Below, one piece after another: positions 26,072 through 35,068 of a DNA stretch of 64,000 bases (its first letter is position 1; each line of letters begins with the position of its first letter). The notes under the pieces were generated by a model that saw nothing but the letters and a program-made list of their open reading frames with translations, did no database searches and had not been told where the DNA came from. This DNA is from Pedobacter sp. B4-66 (GTDB taxonomy: Bacteria; Bacteroidota; Bacteroidia; Sphingobacteriales; Sphingobacteriaceae), in the NCBI RefSeq assembly GCF_018492665.1, contig NZ_JAFVME010000006.1, forward strand, positions 124,001-188,000, written 5' to 3'. The translations under genes were made by a program, and so were the position numbers.

Positions 26072-26788
26072 ATGAAAAACCTGATTAGTAGAATGTTGTT
26101 AGGAATAACTATACTGGCAAGTTCTGCGTGTACAAAAATAGATAACTACGATGGTCCAAATGCTTCATTCGAAGGAAACCTTGTTTCGTCGGAAGGTGGC
26201 AATTTGCTTACCTCACAGGGTAGTACCCAAATCAGATTGGAACAGATTAGCTGGAGTGCTACACCTTCGCCTCAGGAGATTCCAAGTAAATTTGATGGTA
26301 CCTTTAAGGATAGCAAATTGTTTAAAGGCACTTACAAAGTGATCCCAAAAGGTGGCGCTTTCTGGCCTCTTTACGATACTGTTACAGTTGATATTAACAA
26401 GGGCACAAAACGCGACTTCACGGTTACCCCGTATATTATCATCAAGAATTTCACTGCAACGCTGAATGGCAAAACGTTAACATTAAAATATTTAATGGAA
26501 GCACCAATTGGCGCAGGTTTACCAACAATTATAGAAACTCAGCCATATGTTAACAATACCAAACTGGTAGGTGCAGGTGCATCCATCAGAGATTTTTCTG
26601 ACCTCTATAAAAAATCGATTAATAAAGAGTGGACGGATATGACCGATGCAGATAAGTCTGTTACCATCGATATTCCTGATATGTTGCCTGGCAGAAAGTT
26701 CTTTGTAAGAGTAGGAGTTCGCTTAAACGATAGTTTCAAGAGCTCTAATTTCTCTGACATCATTGAAATAGATGTGCCAGCTAATTAA
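26072..26788 (+). CDS. DUF3823-family surface lipoprotein
   Basis: The 238-residue lipoprotein (lipobox SAC, Cys20) has the DUF3823 arrangement seen directly downstream of SusD in many Bacteroidota loci. An N-terminal beta-rich domain (about 30-120; IDNYDGPNASFEGNL, FKGTYKVIPKGGAFWPLYD) precedes an immunoglobulin-like C-terminal domain (about 122-238; GRKFFVRVGVRL). It lies 20 bases after susD and 19 before the next enzyme gene. It is probably an accessory glycan-binding component of the SusCD complex. Binding function is inferred from context. Confidence 0.85.
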   Translation: MKNLISRMLLGITILASSACTKIDNYDGPNASFEGNLVSSEGGNLLTSQGSTQIRLEQISWSATPSPQEIPSKFDGTFKDSKLFKGTYKVIPKGGAFWPLYDTVTVDINKGTKRDFTVTPYIIIKNFTATLNGKTLTLKYLMEAPIGAGLPTIIETQPYVNNTKLVGAGASIRDFSDLYKKSINKEWTDMTDADKSVTIDIPDMLPGRKFFVRVGVRLNDSFKSSNFSDIIEIDVPAN

Positions 26789-26807
26789 TTGAACATAACA
26801 AAATATA

Positions 26808-28139
26808 TTGATGAAGAAGTTTAGGATATTGTTTTTCTCTTTTGCAATCATGGCTTGCATTGCATCGTGCTCTAAAAGCGATAAGATAAAAGATTCCGAT
26901 CCGGAAGTAAAGCCATCTGTAACATCTCAGGATAAAGTCTATGACATGACTGGCGTAGTTTACAAATCTTATACCGGCTTAGTGATGGCCGGTTATCAAG
27001 GTTGGTTTGCCGCTGAAGGAGATGGTTCGCAACGTGGTTGGTATCATTATCAGGGTAATGGTGGCTTTTTCCCTGGAAATACCAATGTAGATTTCTGGCC
27101 GGATATTACTGAATATACCAAAAGGTATAAGTCGCCTTTTAAATTTGCTAATGGGTCTGATGCTTACTTATATAGTCCTTACGACGAAGAAAGTGTTGAT
27201 CTTCATTTTAAATGGATGAAGGACTATGGTATTGACGGTGTACATATGCAGAGATTTGTGGGTGAGATTAAATCTTCAAATGCTTCCGGAAAAAGGCACT
27301 TCAATAAGGTCTTAGCAAATGCACTAAAAGCAGCTAAAAAATATGGCAGGGCAATTAGTGTAATGTACGATCTGAGCGGTTGCTCAAGTGCCGACGTTGC
27401 TTATCTGGAGCAGGACTGGAATGAATTGCAAAGCCTCTTTAAACTTTTTGACAGCAAAGAGAACCCCACCTATTTATATCACAATGGCAGACCTTTGGTA
27501 ACTATTTGGGGTGTAGGTTTTAATGACAACAGAAAATATACCATTTCTGATGTAACCACGCTGGTAGGAAAACTGAAAGGGCCTAATAATAAAGTGGCAG
27601 TTATGCTTGGGGTTCCATATTACTGGAGAACACTAGGTGATGACACCGAAAAATCGCCATTGCTGCATACTCTTATAAAAAAAGTGGATATAGTTATGCC
27701 ATGGGCAGTGGGAAGATACGGCTCAGGAAATTACAACGAACGAATAACTTATGATGATATTCAGTGGTGTAAAGCTAACAAGGTAGATTATGTTCCATTA
27801 GTATTTCCAGGTTTTACCTGGGGCAATATGCACAAGGATGCCAGTCTTTACTATCAAATACCACGTTTAAAAGGCGATTTCTTATGGCAACAAATTGCCG
27901 GCGCCAAAAACGTTGGTGCAAAATCATTATACGTAGCGATGTTCGATGAAATTGATGAGGGTACAGCCATATTTAAGGCAGCCCGAGAAGCAGATACGCC
28001 CTTAAACGGAGATGAGGGACTTAAATTCGTTGGAATTGAAAACGACCTGCCTTCTGATTATTACCTGTGGTTAACAGGAAAAGGAGCGAGTTGGTTCCAC
28101 GGCGACCCTGGCTTTACCAGGGTTAAACCAGCTAGATAA
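26808..28139 (+). CDS. GH71/GH99-like glycoside hydrolase lipoprotein, paralogue 2
   Basis: The 443-residue protein is a lipoprotein (lipobox ASC, Cys21) with the same GH99-like domain as the gene at 19594: GLVMAGYQGWFAAEGDG (57-73), LHFKWMKDYGIDGVHMQRF, VMYDLSGCS, VTIWGVGFND and AMFDEIDEGTAIF. The putative catalytic pair is Glu381-x-x-Glu384. It ends with the paralogue-specific SDYYLWLTGKGA. Being lipid-anchored, it probably acts at the cell surface, while paralogue 1, with a plain signal peptide, is soluble in the periplasm or secreted. The linker after the lipid Cys is about 30 residues. Reaction type (glycoside hydrolysis) is inferred from fold motifs. Confidence 0.8.
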   Translation: MMKKFRILFFSFAIMACIASCSKSDKIKDSDPEVKPSVTSQDKVYDMTGVVYKSYTGLVMAGYQGWFAAEGDGSQRGWYHYQGNGGFFPGNTNVDFWPDITEYTKRYKSPFKFANGSDAYLYSPYDEESVDLHFKWMKDYGIDGVHMQRFVGEIKSSNASGKRHFNKVLANALKAAKKYGRAISVMYDLSGCSSADVAYLEQDWNELQSLFKLFDSKENPTYLYHNGRPLVTIWGVGFNDNRKYTISDVTTLVGKLKGPNNKVAVMLGVPYYWRTLGDDTEKSPLLHTLIKKVDIVMPWAVGRYGSGNYNERITYDDIQWCKANKVDYVPLVFPGFTWGNMHKDASLYYQIPRLKGDFLWQQIAGAKNVGAKSLYVAMFDEIDEGTAIFKAAREADTPLNGDEGLKFVGIENDLPSDYYLWLTGKGASWFHGDPGFTRVKPAR

Positions 28140-28175
28140 TGAAGAAATTAATGTTAAACTTTTAAAATAAAGGAA

Positions 28176-29309
28176 ATGAGATTAATAAAAAATATGATGG
28201 TATGTTCCATCGCCTTAATCGGGCTTACAGTAACCAGCTGTAAAAAGGAAAAATACACTTCCAGAGACACAAGTCATGTAGTGCCTTTACCAGAGGAGCC
28301 GGGAGAACCAGTTGACCCAACTCTTGTGGTATTTGACAATGTTGACGCTAAAGATGGGTGGCAAACTGTTGGTGATCCTGTTATTGAAACTTCGGGAGCA
28401 AAAGAAGGCAGCGGATACCTGAAGAACACTATAAAAAGTGGAGATGACTTTATGCAATTTATAAAGCATTTAGCTACCCCCTTAGATTCTAAACTGACAA
28501 CGGCGAATGGTCAATTCTCATTCTGGTGGTATATATCTGATGTATCTGCTATAAAAGAAGATGGACAAATTGAAATTACCAGTGGTGGAGATGCGGATAA
28601 GGATGAGTATGGATGGTCTGTAGCTAAATTATTGCCTACATTGAAAAATGGATGGAATCAGGTAAACCTTAATTTAAGAGATGCAGATCTATCTGGTACA
28701 CCAAACCCTGCAGCACTTAACTTTTTCAGAGTATTTTTCTGGACAAAAACAAAAGACCATTCTGATGTAATTACCGGTGTTGATGGCTTGGTATTAAGGG
28801 CTGTGCCACCGGCTCCTGCCGTTTCATTTGATAATGCAGATAAACCGGATGGATGGGAAACTGTGGGTGCTCCTACTATTGAAACATCAGGTAAAAAAGA
28901 AGGAACAGGATACCTTAAGAATACCATAGCTAACGGTGGAGACTTTATGCAGTTTATAAGGAAATTTGAAACACCTGTTAATTCGACTTTCAACAAAGAC
29001 AACGGTCAGTTTAAATTCTGGTGGTATATATCTGATGTTTCCAATATTAAAAAAGATGGTTCTATAGAGCTGACCAGTTCAGGCAAGGCCGATGATCATG
29101 AATCTGCCTGGGATGTAGCACCATTGGTAGATAACTTAAAGAATGGCTGGAATGAAATCACGCTTGACTTTGACAAAGCTATCAATACCGGAGATGGTGG
29201 TGCAGACTTCAAGTCCATTAACTATTTCAGGGTATTCTTTTTTACCAATAGTAAAGATCATCCGGATGTAGCTGTGGGTATAGATGATCTTCGCTTTACA
29301 GGAAAATAA
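28176..29309 (+). CDS. Lipoprotein with two tandem copies of a ~160-residue beta-sandwich-like domain
   Basis: I do not recognise a named family. The 377-residue lipoprotein (lipobox TSC, Cys22) contains two copies of one domain, about 48-210 and 218-376. Matching blocks include VFDNVDAKDGWQTVGDPVIE versus SFDNADKPDGWETVGAPTIE, and NGQFSFWWYISDVS versus NGQFKFWWYISDVS. Both end in NFFRVFF or NYFRVFF followed by a conserved SDV/PDV segment. Conserved Trp/Tyr and the lipid anchor, in an operon with SusCD and GH99-like enzymes, suggest a surface glycan-binding protein with two binding modules. It ends 2 bases before the next enzyme gene. Confidence 0.7.
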   Translation: MRLIKNMMVCSIALIGLTVTSCKKEKYTSRDTSHVVPLPEEPGEPVDPTLVVFDNVDAKDGWQTVGDPVIETSGAKEGSGYLKNTIKSGDDFMQFIKHLATPLDSKLTTANGQFSFWWYISDVSAIKEDGQIEITSGGDADKDEYGWSVAKLLPTLKNGWNQVNLNLRDADLSGTPNPAALNFFRVFFWTKTKDHSDVITGVDGLVLRAVPPAPAVSFDNADKPDGWETVGAPTIETSGKKEGTGYLKNTIANGGDFMQFIRKFETPVNSTFNKDNGQFKFWWYISDVSNIKKDGSIELTSSGKADDHESAWDVAPLVDNLKNGWNEITLDFDKAINTGDGGADFKSINYFRVFFFTNSKDHPDVAVGIDDLRFTGK

Positions 29310-29311
29310 CC

Positions 29312-30580
29312 ATGATCATACAAAAAAATAATATCGCCTTCCTGATGGCCTTATTTGCTTTATTGAGTAGTTGCTCAAAAAAGAGTTCTAATGAAATCAC
29401 TTCTCCCGACAAACCGGGAGAAGTGATTGACACAACCCCCTCTCCTGTTGGTGACGTGGTTGGTAAAATTACTGTTGGCTATCAGGGCTGGTTTGCAGCA
29501 AAAGGTGATGGCTCTCCAATTGATGCCTGGTGGCATTATACTCAGGACTGGGGGAAGATTCCTTCCCCTACAAACCTGGGGATAAAATCATGGCCGGATG
29601 TTAGGGAGTATACGGAAACCTTTCAAACTGGCTTTGAAGATCTTGGTAATGGACAAGCAGCAAAATTATTTTCATCGTTTACAACTCAAACTGTAAATAC
29701 ACAGTTTCTTTGGATGCAACAGAATGGCATTGATGCCGCAGCTTTGCAACGTTTTAATCCAAATGGCATTGAAGGTCCGGTACGTGACGCCATAACTGCA
29801 AAGGTAAAAACCGCAGCAGAGGCTTATGGTCGTAAATTCTACATCATGTATGATGTTAGTGGGTGGACAAATATGCAATCAGAGATTAAAAACGACTGGA
29901 CCAATAAAATGTCGGCCTACATCACATCTTCTGCTTATGCTAAACAAAATGGGAAACCGGTAGTATGTATTTGGGGATTTGGATTTAACGACAATAACCA
30001 TCCTTGGCCTGCCTCAGTTTGTCTTGATGTAATTAATTGGTTTAAAAGCAAAGGATGCTATGTTATTGGTGGTGTACCTACCCATTGGCGTAAGCAGGAA
30101 AGTGATTCAAGACCTAATTTCATTAGCGCTTATAAAGCTTTTGACATGCTTTCGCCATGGATGGTAGGTAGAATTGGGAATGCAAATGAATCAGATGGAT
30201 TTTTTATGAATGTAAATAAACCTGACCAGGCTTATTGTAATGCTAATGGAATTGATTATCAGCCTTGTGTATTGCCAGGTGATTTACAGGAGCGCCAGCG
30301 TGCTCATGGAGATTTTATGTGGCGACAGTTTTATAACATGAAAAGAGTGGGTTGTCAGGGAATTTATATTTCTATGTTTGATGAGTATAATGAAGGAAAT
30401 CAGATCGCAAAAACTGCGGAAAATTCATCCTTTATACCTAAAGGCTCTTCATTTGTTACGTTGGATGAGGATGGAACAGCATGTTCATCAGACTATTACC
30501 TGAGACTTACAGATGACGGGGGGAAAATGTTTAAAGGTCAGATTGCGCTCACAGCTGTGCGTCCAACTAAACCGATGTAA
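29312..30580 (+). CDS. GH71/GH99-like glycoside hydrolase lipoprotein, paralogue 3
   Basis: The 422-residue lipoprotein (lipobox SSC, Cys21) is the most divergent of the three GH99-like enzymes. It keeps VGYQGWFAAKGDG (55-67), WPDVREYTETF, FLWMQQNGIDAAALQRF, IMYDVSGWT, VCIWGFGFND and SMFDEYNEGNQI, giving the putative pair Glu358-x-x-Glu361. The product may cleave a different linkage of the same glycan. The coding sequence for its N-terminal linker contains a perfect 14-bp inverted repeat (29395-29428). It is the last gene before a 104-base gap and the ThuA-like gene. Confidence 0.78.
   Translation: MIIQKNNIAFLMALFALLSSCSKKSSNEITSPDKPGEVIDTTPSPVGDVVGKITVGYQGWFAAKGDGSPIDAWWHYTQDWGKIPSPTNLGIKSWPDVREYTETFQTGFEDLGNGQAAKLFSSFTTQTVNTQFLWMQQNGIDAAALQRFNPNGIEGPVRDAITAKVKTAAEAYGRKFYIMYDVSGWTNMQSEIKNDWTNKMSAYITSSAYAKQNGKPVVCIWGFGFNDNNHPWPASVCLDVINWFKSKGCYVIGGVPTHWRKQESDSRPNFISAYKAFDMLSPWMVGRIGNANESDGFFMNVNKPDQAYCNANGIDYQPCVLPGDLQERQRAHGDFMWRQFYNMKRVGCQGIYISMFDEYNEGNQIAKTAENSSFIPKGSSFVTLDEDGTACSSDYYLRLTDDGGKMFKGQIALTAVRPTKPM
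29395..29428 (+). repeat. Perfect 14-bp inverted repeat inside the paralogue 3 coding sequence
   Basis: AATCACTTCTCCCG (29395-29408) is exactly complementary to 29415-29428 around the loop ACAAAC. It encodes the linker just after the lipid-anchor cysteine (around residues 28-39). A stable mRNA hairpin is expected. There is no U tract, so a terminator is unlikely. Confidence 0.8.
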
Positions 30581-30641
30581 GTGTATTAATGCTTTAGTAA
30601 AACTTGTCTCTTAAATAATACATTTTATCCGTTACTTAGAC

Positions 30642-30662
30642 AGGTAAAAATCTTTTACCTTT
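30642..30662 (+). terminator. Weak hairpin between the glycan operon and the ThuA-like gene
   Basis: AGGTAAAA (30642-30649) and TTTTACCT (30653-30660) form an A/T-rich 8-bp stem with a 3-base loop followed by only two T. It could be a weak terminator or a leader structure of the ThuA-like gene, which starts 25 bases later. Confidence 0.3.
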
Positions 30663-30684
30663 AATACCACTAAAATAAAAACAA

Positions 30685-31446
30685 ATGAAAACCTTAACAA
30701 GAAACAACTCTTTAGTCAAAGCATTCGCAATGCTGTCATTAATCGTGATCATGTTCAGTGCCTCAACGGCATCGGCAAAGAAAAACCCAAAAATCCTTGT
30801 GTTCTGTAAAACAGCCGGATTTCACCATGATGCAATTGAATTTGGTGTGCCCGTTATCCTTAAATTAGGAGCTGAAAACAACTTTGATGTTGATACCACT
30901 ACCAATTCAGAAAAATTTACGACCGAGAATTTAAAACAATATAAAGCTGTAATGTTTTTCAATACCACAGGTGATGTTTTAAATGACACACAGCAAGCTG
31001 TATTTGAAAAATACATTAAAGGTGGTGGTAACTTTATTGGTGTGCACGCTGCTACCGATACGGAATATGAGTGGCCTTGGTATGGAAAACTTGTAGGTGC
31101 TTATTTTGTAAGCCATCCAAGTCAGCAGGAAGCTTCATTAAATGTAGTTAACCGTAACCACATCTCTACAAAACATCTTCCTGAAGTATGGAAAAGAAAA
31201 GATGAATGGTATAATTTTAAATGGGTAGCTGATGGCTTAAACGTATTAATATATATTGATGAGAACAGCTATGATCCAGGTAATGGTAAAATGGGTGCTA
31301 AACACCCTATGGCATGGTACCATGAATATGATGGCGGTCGTGCTTTTTATACTGAACTTGGTCATACCCGTGAATCTTATGCAGATCCACTTTACCTTAA
31401 TCACCTTGTAGGAGGGATAAAATATGCGCTGGGTGTGAAGAAATAA
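30685..31446 (+). CDS. Secreted ThuA-like (trehalose-utilisation) domain protein
   Basis: The 253-residue protein has a signal peptide (1-31, ending STASA) and one ThuA-like class-I glutamine-amidotransferase-fold domain: KILVFCKTAGFHHDAIEFG, FFNTTGDVLN, GGGNFIGVHAATDTEYEW and the C-terminal MAWYHEYDGGRAFYTELGHT. The domain is common in Bacteroidota and Planctomycetota, usually beside oxidoreductases or DUF1080 proteins for sugar breakdown. It lies 39 bases upstream of a cytochrome c dehydrogenase-like gene. A role in processing oxidised sugars is inferred; no catalytic residue can be assigned with certainty. Confidence 0.85.
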   Translation: MKTLTRNNSLVKAFAMLSLIVIMFSASTASAKKNPKILVFCKTAGFHHDAIEFGVPVILKLGAENNFDVDTTTNSEKFTTENLKQYKAVMFFNTTGDVLNDTQQAVFEKYIKGGGNFIGVHAATDTEYEWPWYGKLVGAYFVSHPSQQEASLNVVNRNHISTKHLPEVWKRKDEWYNFKWVADGLNVLIYIDENSYDPGNGKMGAKHPMAWYHEYDGGRAFYTELGHTRESYADPLYLNHLVGGIKYALGVKK

Positions 31447-31485
31447 ACACCCCTGCAAACCCCAAAACACACAAAACCAAATATA

Positions 31486-33705
31486 ATGAGACAAAAAAAA
31501 CAATGGGTAATGGGCATGCTTTGCATGTCCACACTCGTTTTTACCTGTAAAGTATCACAAAATACTTTAAAACGAGATGCCAATGGTAAGGTAATCGTTA
31601 ACACCAACCCCACTCCTGCTTATTTAACTCCTCAGGAGAGTTTAAAAACCATTCACCTTCCAAAAGGTTATCACCTCGAGCTTGTTGCTTCTGAACCAAT
31701 GATTCACGAACCGGTAGCAATCGCCTGGGATGCCAACGGACGCTTATATGTAGCAGAAATGAATACTTATATGCAGGATGCTGAAGGTACAGGTGAGATG
31801 AAACCCGTTTGTACTATTAAAAGGCTGGAAGATACCAATGGCGATGGTAAAATGGATAAATCAGTAGTTTTTCTTGATAAACTATTATTGCCAAGGATGA
31901 TTTTGCCACTTGATGACCGCCTTTTGGTTGCCGAAACTTTTGACAATAGTATTTATAGTTACCGAGATACCAATGGTGATGGTGTTGCTGATGAAAAGAA
32001 AATGGTTTTCAAAAATGAATCTGAAAACACAAGTAATCTGGAACATCAACGAAGTGGCCTGGTATGGAATCTTGACAATAAAATTTATGTAACTGTAGAA
32101 AACGTTCGTTATAAGTTTGACAATGGGTTATTAAAATCTGAACAACAGCATGAAGGTTCAGGCGGTCAGTGGGGTCTTGCAAATGACAACTACGGCAGAT
32201 TGTATTTTTCATCAGCAGGTGGAGAGGCTCCTGCAGTAAACTTCCAACAAAATCCATTCTTTGGATATTTGGACCTTAACGGCCAGTACAATGATGAATT
32301 TCAGGCGGTATGGCCTCTAATTTCTACCCCTGATGTACAGGGAGGTTTAGGCCGATTACGTCCAGACAGTACGTTAAATCATTTTACTGCTTCTACAGGA
32401 CAATCTGTTTTTAGAGGTAACTCACTACCTGATGACTTGAAAGGAGATTTATTGATTTGCGAACCAGTAGGCAGATTGATCAGAAGAGCTAAGGTTACAG
32501 ATACTGATGGTAAAATAACCTTAAAGAATGCATATGATCACGAAGAGTTCATTTCATCTACAGACATGAATTTTAGACCGGTAAACAGTGTAACAGGCCC
32601 AGATGGATGTTTATACATAGTAGATATGTACCGTGGAATTATTCAGGAAGGTAACTGGACCAGAAAAGGAACTTACCTGCGCAATCAGATTGATCAAAAG
32701 CAATTGGATAAAAACATTGGTAGAGGACGTATCTATAGATTGGTTCATGATGGTATTAAGCCGGATAAAACCATTCCAAATATGCTAAATCTTACTAGTG
32801 ACAAACTTGTTCCATATCTTTCTCATCCTAATGGCTGGTGGAGAGATAATGCCCAAAAACTTATCGTTGTTCGTGGAGACAAATCTGTAGTACCAGCGTT
32901 AAAGGAACTTGCACTAAACTCTCCTATTCAACTAGCTCGTATCCATGCGCTTTGGACAATGAATGGTTTAGATGCCTTAGACAGGCCTACTTTACTGGCA
33001 GCACTTAAAGATAAGGATGCAGAAGTAAGAAAAACTGCAGTATGGATTAGTGAAGAACCTATACGTAAAGGTGATGAAAGCTTAGTTATGGCAGTTGAAC
33101 CATTAAAAAATGACCCAAGTGCTGATGTTCGTTTGCAATTGGGACTTTCATTAAGGTTCAATAATTCTGACAAAGCACAACAAATTATAGCGGACATTAT
33201 AGCCAATCATCCTAATGACATAGTACTTGCTGAGTCTCATAAAAAATATCAAAGACAAATAGAGGCAAAAGCTACTGCTGAAAGGAATTCGAAATTAATG
33301 GCCGCAGCTGATCAGAAATTAATAAATGATGGTGCAATTATATTTAAACAGCTTTGTGTTACTTGTCATGGTTCAGATGGCAAAGGCGTAATCAACGGTG
33401 GTAAAGATATGCCTGCTCCACCGTTGGCAGCAAACAAAGATATAAATGGAGATCCTGAAAAAATAATCCGCATTTTACTTCATGGCTTATCGGGCCCCGT
33501 TAATGGCAAAGCGTATGCAGATGTGATGCCTGCTCTTGGGGCTAACAATGATGAATATATTGCATCAGTAATTAGCTACATCCGTAATGATATTGGAAAC
33601 AAAGCATCTACAGTGAAGGCTGCTGACGTTAAGAAAGTACGTGAGCAAACTGCAGGAAGAACCAAGAACTGGACTTGGCAAGAATTGAATGATTTAAAGA
33701 AATAG
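31486..33705 (+). CDS. Beta-propeller/HEAT/cytochrome c membrane-bound dehydrogenase-like protein (PVC-type heme-binding)
   Basis: The 739-residue protein has a lipoprotein-like N-terminus (VFTC, Cys21). A sugar-dehydrogenase-like beta-propeller follows (about 45-400; WDANGRLYVAEMNTYMQD, GPDGCLYIVDMYRG), with two Ca-binding-like DTNGDG loops. HEAT-type helical repeats span about 435-590, and a C-terminal cytochrome c domain has the heme motif CVTCH at 624-628 and a possible axial Met in YADVMPAL. It probably oxidises a sugar and passes electrons to the respiratory chain at the envelope; the substrate is unknown. The gene is co-directional with the ThuA-like gene and closed by a strong terminator at 33734-33779. 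Confidence 0.85.
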   Translation: MRQKKQWVMGMLCMSTLVFTCKVSQNTLKRDANGKVIVNTNPTPAYLTPQESLKTIHLPKGYHLELVASEPMIHEPVAIAWDANGRLYVAEMNTYMQDAEGTGEMKPVCTIKRLEDTNGDGKMDKSVVFLDKLLLPRMILPLDDRLLVAETFDNSIYSYRDTNGDGVADEKKMVFKNESENTSNLEHQRSGLVWNLDNKIYVTVENVRYKFDNGLLKSEQQHEGSGGQWGLANDNYGRLYFSSAGGEAPAVNFQQNPFFGYLDLNGQYNDEFQAVWPLISTPDVQGGLGRLRPDSTLNHFTASTGQSVFRGNSLPDDLKGDLLICEPVGRLIRRAKVTDTDGKITLKNAYDHEEFISSTDMNFRPVNSVTGPDGCLYIVDMYRGIIQEGNWTRKGTYLRNQIDQKQLDKNIGRGRIYRLVHDGIKPDKTIPNMLNLTSDKLVPYLSHPNGWWRDNAQKLIVVRGDKSVVPALKELALNSPIQLARIHALWTMNGLDALDRPTLLAALKDKDAEVRKTAVWISEEPIRKGDESLVMAVEPLKNDPSADVRLQLGLSLRFNNSDKAQQIIADIIANHPNDIVLAESHKKYQRQIEAKATAERNSKLMAAADQKLINDGAIIFKQLCVTCHGSDGKGVINGGKDMPAPPLAANKDINGDPEKIIRILLHGLSGPVNGKAYADVMPALGANNDEYIASVISYIRNDIGNKASTVKAADVKKVREQTAGRTKNWTWQELNDLKK

Positions 33706-33733
33706 ATTACAATTCTTGGTAATAGCAATTATT

Positions 33734-33779
33734 AACAAGAAAGGGTGCAGTTCAATTGAACTGCACCCTTTCTTGTTTT
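33734..33779. terminator. Long palindromic bidirectional terminator
   Basis: The 22-base arms 33734-33755 and 33756-33777 are exact complements with no spacer (core GTGCAGTTCAATTGAACTGC). TT follows on the plus strand. It lies between the convergent cytochrome c gene and the MFS gene and can serve both. Confidence 0.85.
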
Positions 33780-33820
33780 ATCTTATTGTCATCCTGACCT
33801 CGAAGAAGCTGGAAGTAAAT

Positions 33821-35068
33821 TTAATGCACTACTACTGGTACAGGTTCATCAGATTCAGATTCAGGTTTTGCCTTTTTTTGCCAAAAGAAGAATATGGTAA
33901 ATAGAACAATCAGTATTAGTGGAAAAGCAAGCATCTTAACCAATGTATCCTGACCTGCTGCAAGCTGTAATGCTTCTCCAGTAAGACCCGCAGCTGTGTG
34001 CGTAGCTGTTGAAGAATCAATCCAGCTTCCAATAAAGGGTTGGAAAATCGAAGTAGAAAACATACCTACACCGCCCACAATCGACATCCCCAAAGCACCG
34101 CTCACGGGAACACGCTGAGCCACTGCACCAATCATCACAGGCCAATTGAAACATACACCTAGACCGAAGATCACAGCTGCCAAATAGGCCATTGGACCAG
34201 TAACGGTACTAAACATATAAATTCCTATTGCTGCCAAAAATGCACCTCCTAACAAAACACCCGTTTGTCCCAATTTGGCAACAACCGGCCCAGTGAAAAG
34301 CCTTCCTAATGTCATCACGCCAAAAGTTAATGCTAACACAAGCATAGCATCCGCTCCACTGCTACTCAAAACAACAGTCACCCATTGATTAGGCCCAAAT
34401 TCTGTAATCGCAGTCATTGCCATACAGAAGAATAGAAAGATATAAAGCGGGCTAAGCATTGCCTTGAAATTCTTTGAAATGGAAGTTACGCCTTCCACAT
34501 GTGCCTTTGGAAACGCTTTTCCATAGAACAGGATTGCATAAGCCACAGTTGGGATCATCAGAATCCAGATCTGAGTCTGCCAGGTTGAACCGGCATCGGT
34601 CATGAATTTAGAAATCAAACTACCCAACACAATTCCTCCAGGGAACCACATGTGGAACCTGCCAAGCATTTTATTTATTTTTTTGTCGTCATACATGTCA
34701 GCGATCATCGGATTACAAGCAGCTTCCGTACAACCGTTCCCAAAACCAATGAAAAAAGTAGATATTAACAAACCTGTATATCCGCCAGCATAAATGGTAA
34801 GCAGAATACCCAATGTGTGAGTAATAACCGCTACCTGCATAATAATTTTAGGCCCCACAGTGTGGTAAACGAGTCCCCCAATAATCATGGAAATAGGGAA
34901 TCCGAAAAAGAACATTGAATTGATAAAGCCTAACTGTTCGGCCGACAGGCCAAATTCTGCTCCTAACTGAGGAAGAATACCTGCCCTGATACTGAAGGAA
35001 AAAGCCGTCGTAATGATAGCGAGGCAACTTCCGTTAAATAAAGCACTTTTGTTAATGTTTTCGTTCAT
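33821..35068 (-). CDS. Major facilitator superfamily transporter
   Basis: The 415-residue inner-membrane protein has about twelve hydrophobic segments with a central cytoplasmic loop near residues 190-215. The first half has the weakly conserved MFS loop GLVYHTVGPKIIMQ. The acidic and charged tail (KKAKPESESDEPVPVVVH) is cytoplasmic. It is probably a sugar or sugar-acid importer because it lies between the sugar dehydrogenase-like gene and the fucosidase/esterase pair, but no substrate signature is visible. An AACCAAATA motif is present 11 bases before its start. It is transcribed on its own: the SGNH gene upstream ends 117 bases away. Confidence 0.85.
   Translation of the reverse strand: MNENINKSALFNGSCLAIITTAFSFSIRAGILPQLGAEFGLSAEQLGFINSMFFFGFPISMIIGGLVYHTVGPKIIMQVAVITHTLGILLTIYAGGYTGLLISTFFIGFGNGCTEAACNPMIADMYDDKKINKMLGRFHMWFPGGIVLGSLISKFMTDAGSTWQTQIWILMIPTVAYAILFYGKAFPKAHVEGVTSISKNFKAMLSPLYIFLFFCMAMTAITEFGPNQWVTVVLSSSGADAMLVLALTFGVMTLGRLFTGPVVAKLGQTGVLLGGAFLAAIGIYMFSTVTGPMAYLAAVIFGLGVCFNWPVMIGAVAQRVPVSGALGMSIVGGVGMFSTSIFQPFIGSWIDSSTATHTAAGLTGEALQLAAGQDTLVKMLAFPLILIVLFTIFFFWQKKAKPESESDEPVPVVVH

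Noticed and set aside
33734..33777. 44-base perfect palindrome as an attachment or recombination site
   Set aside because: It lies exactly between two convergent genes, is followed by T residues and behaves as a bidirectional terminator; no integrase is nearby.
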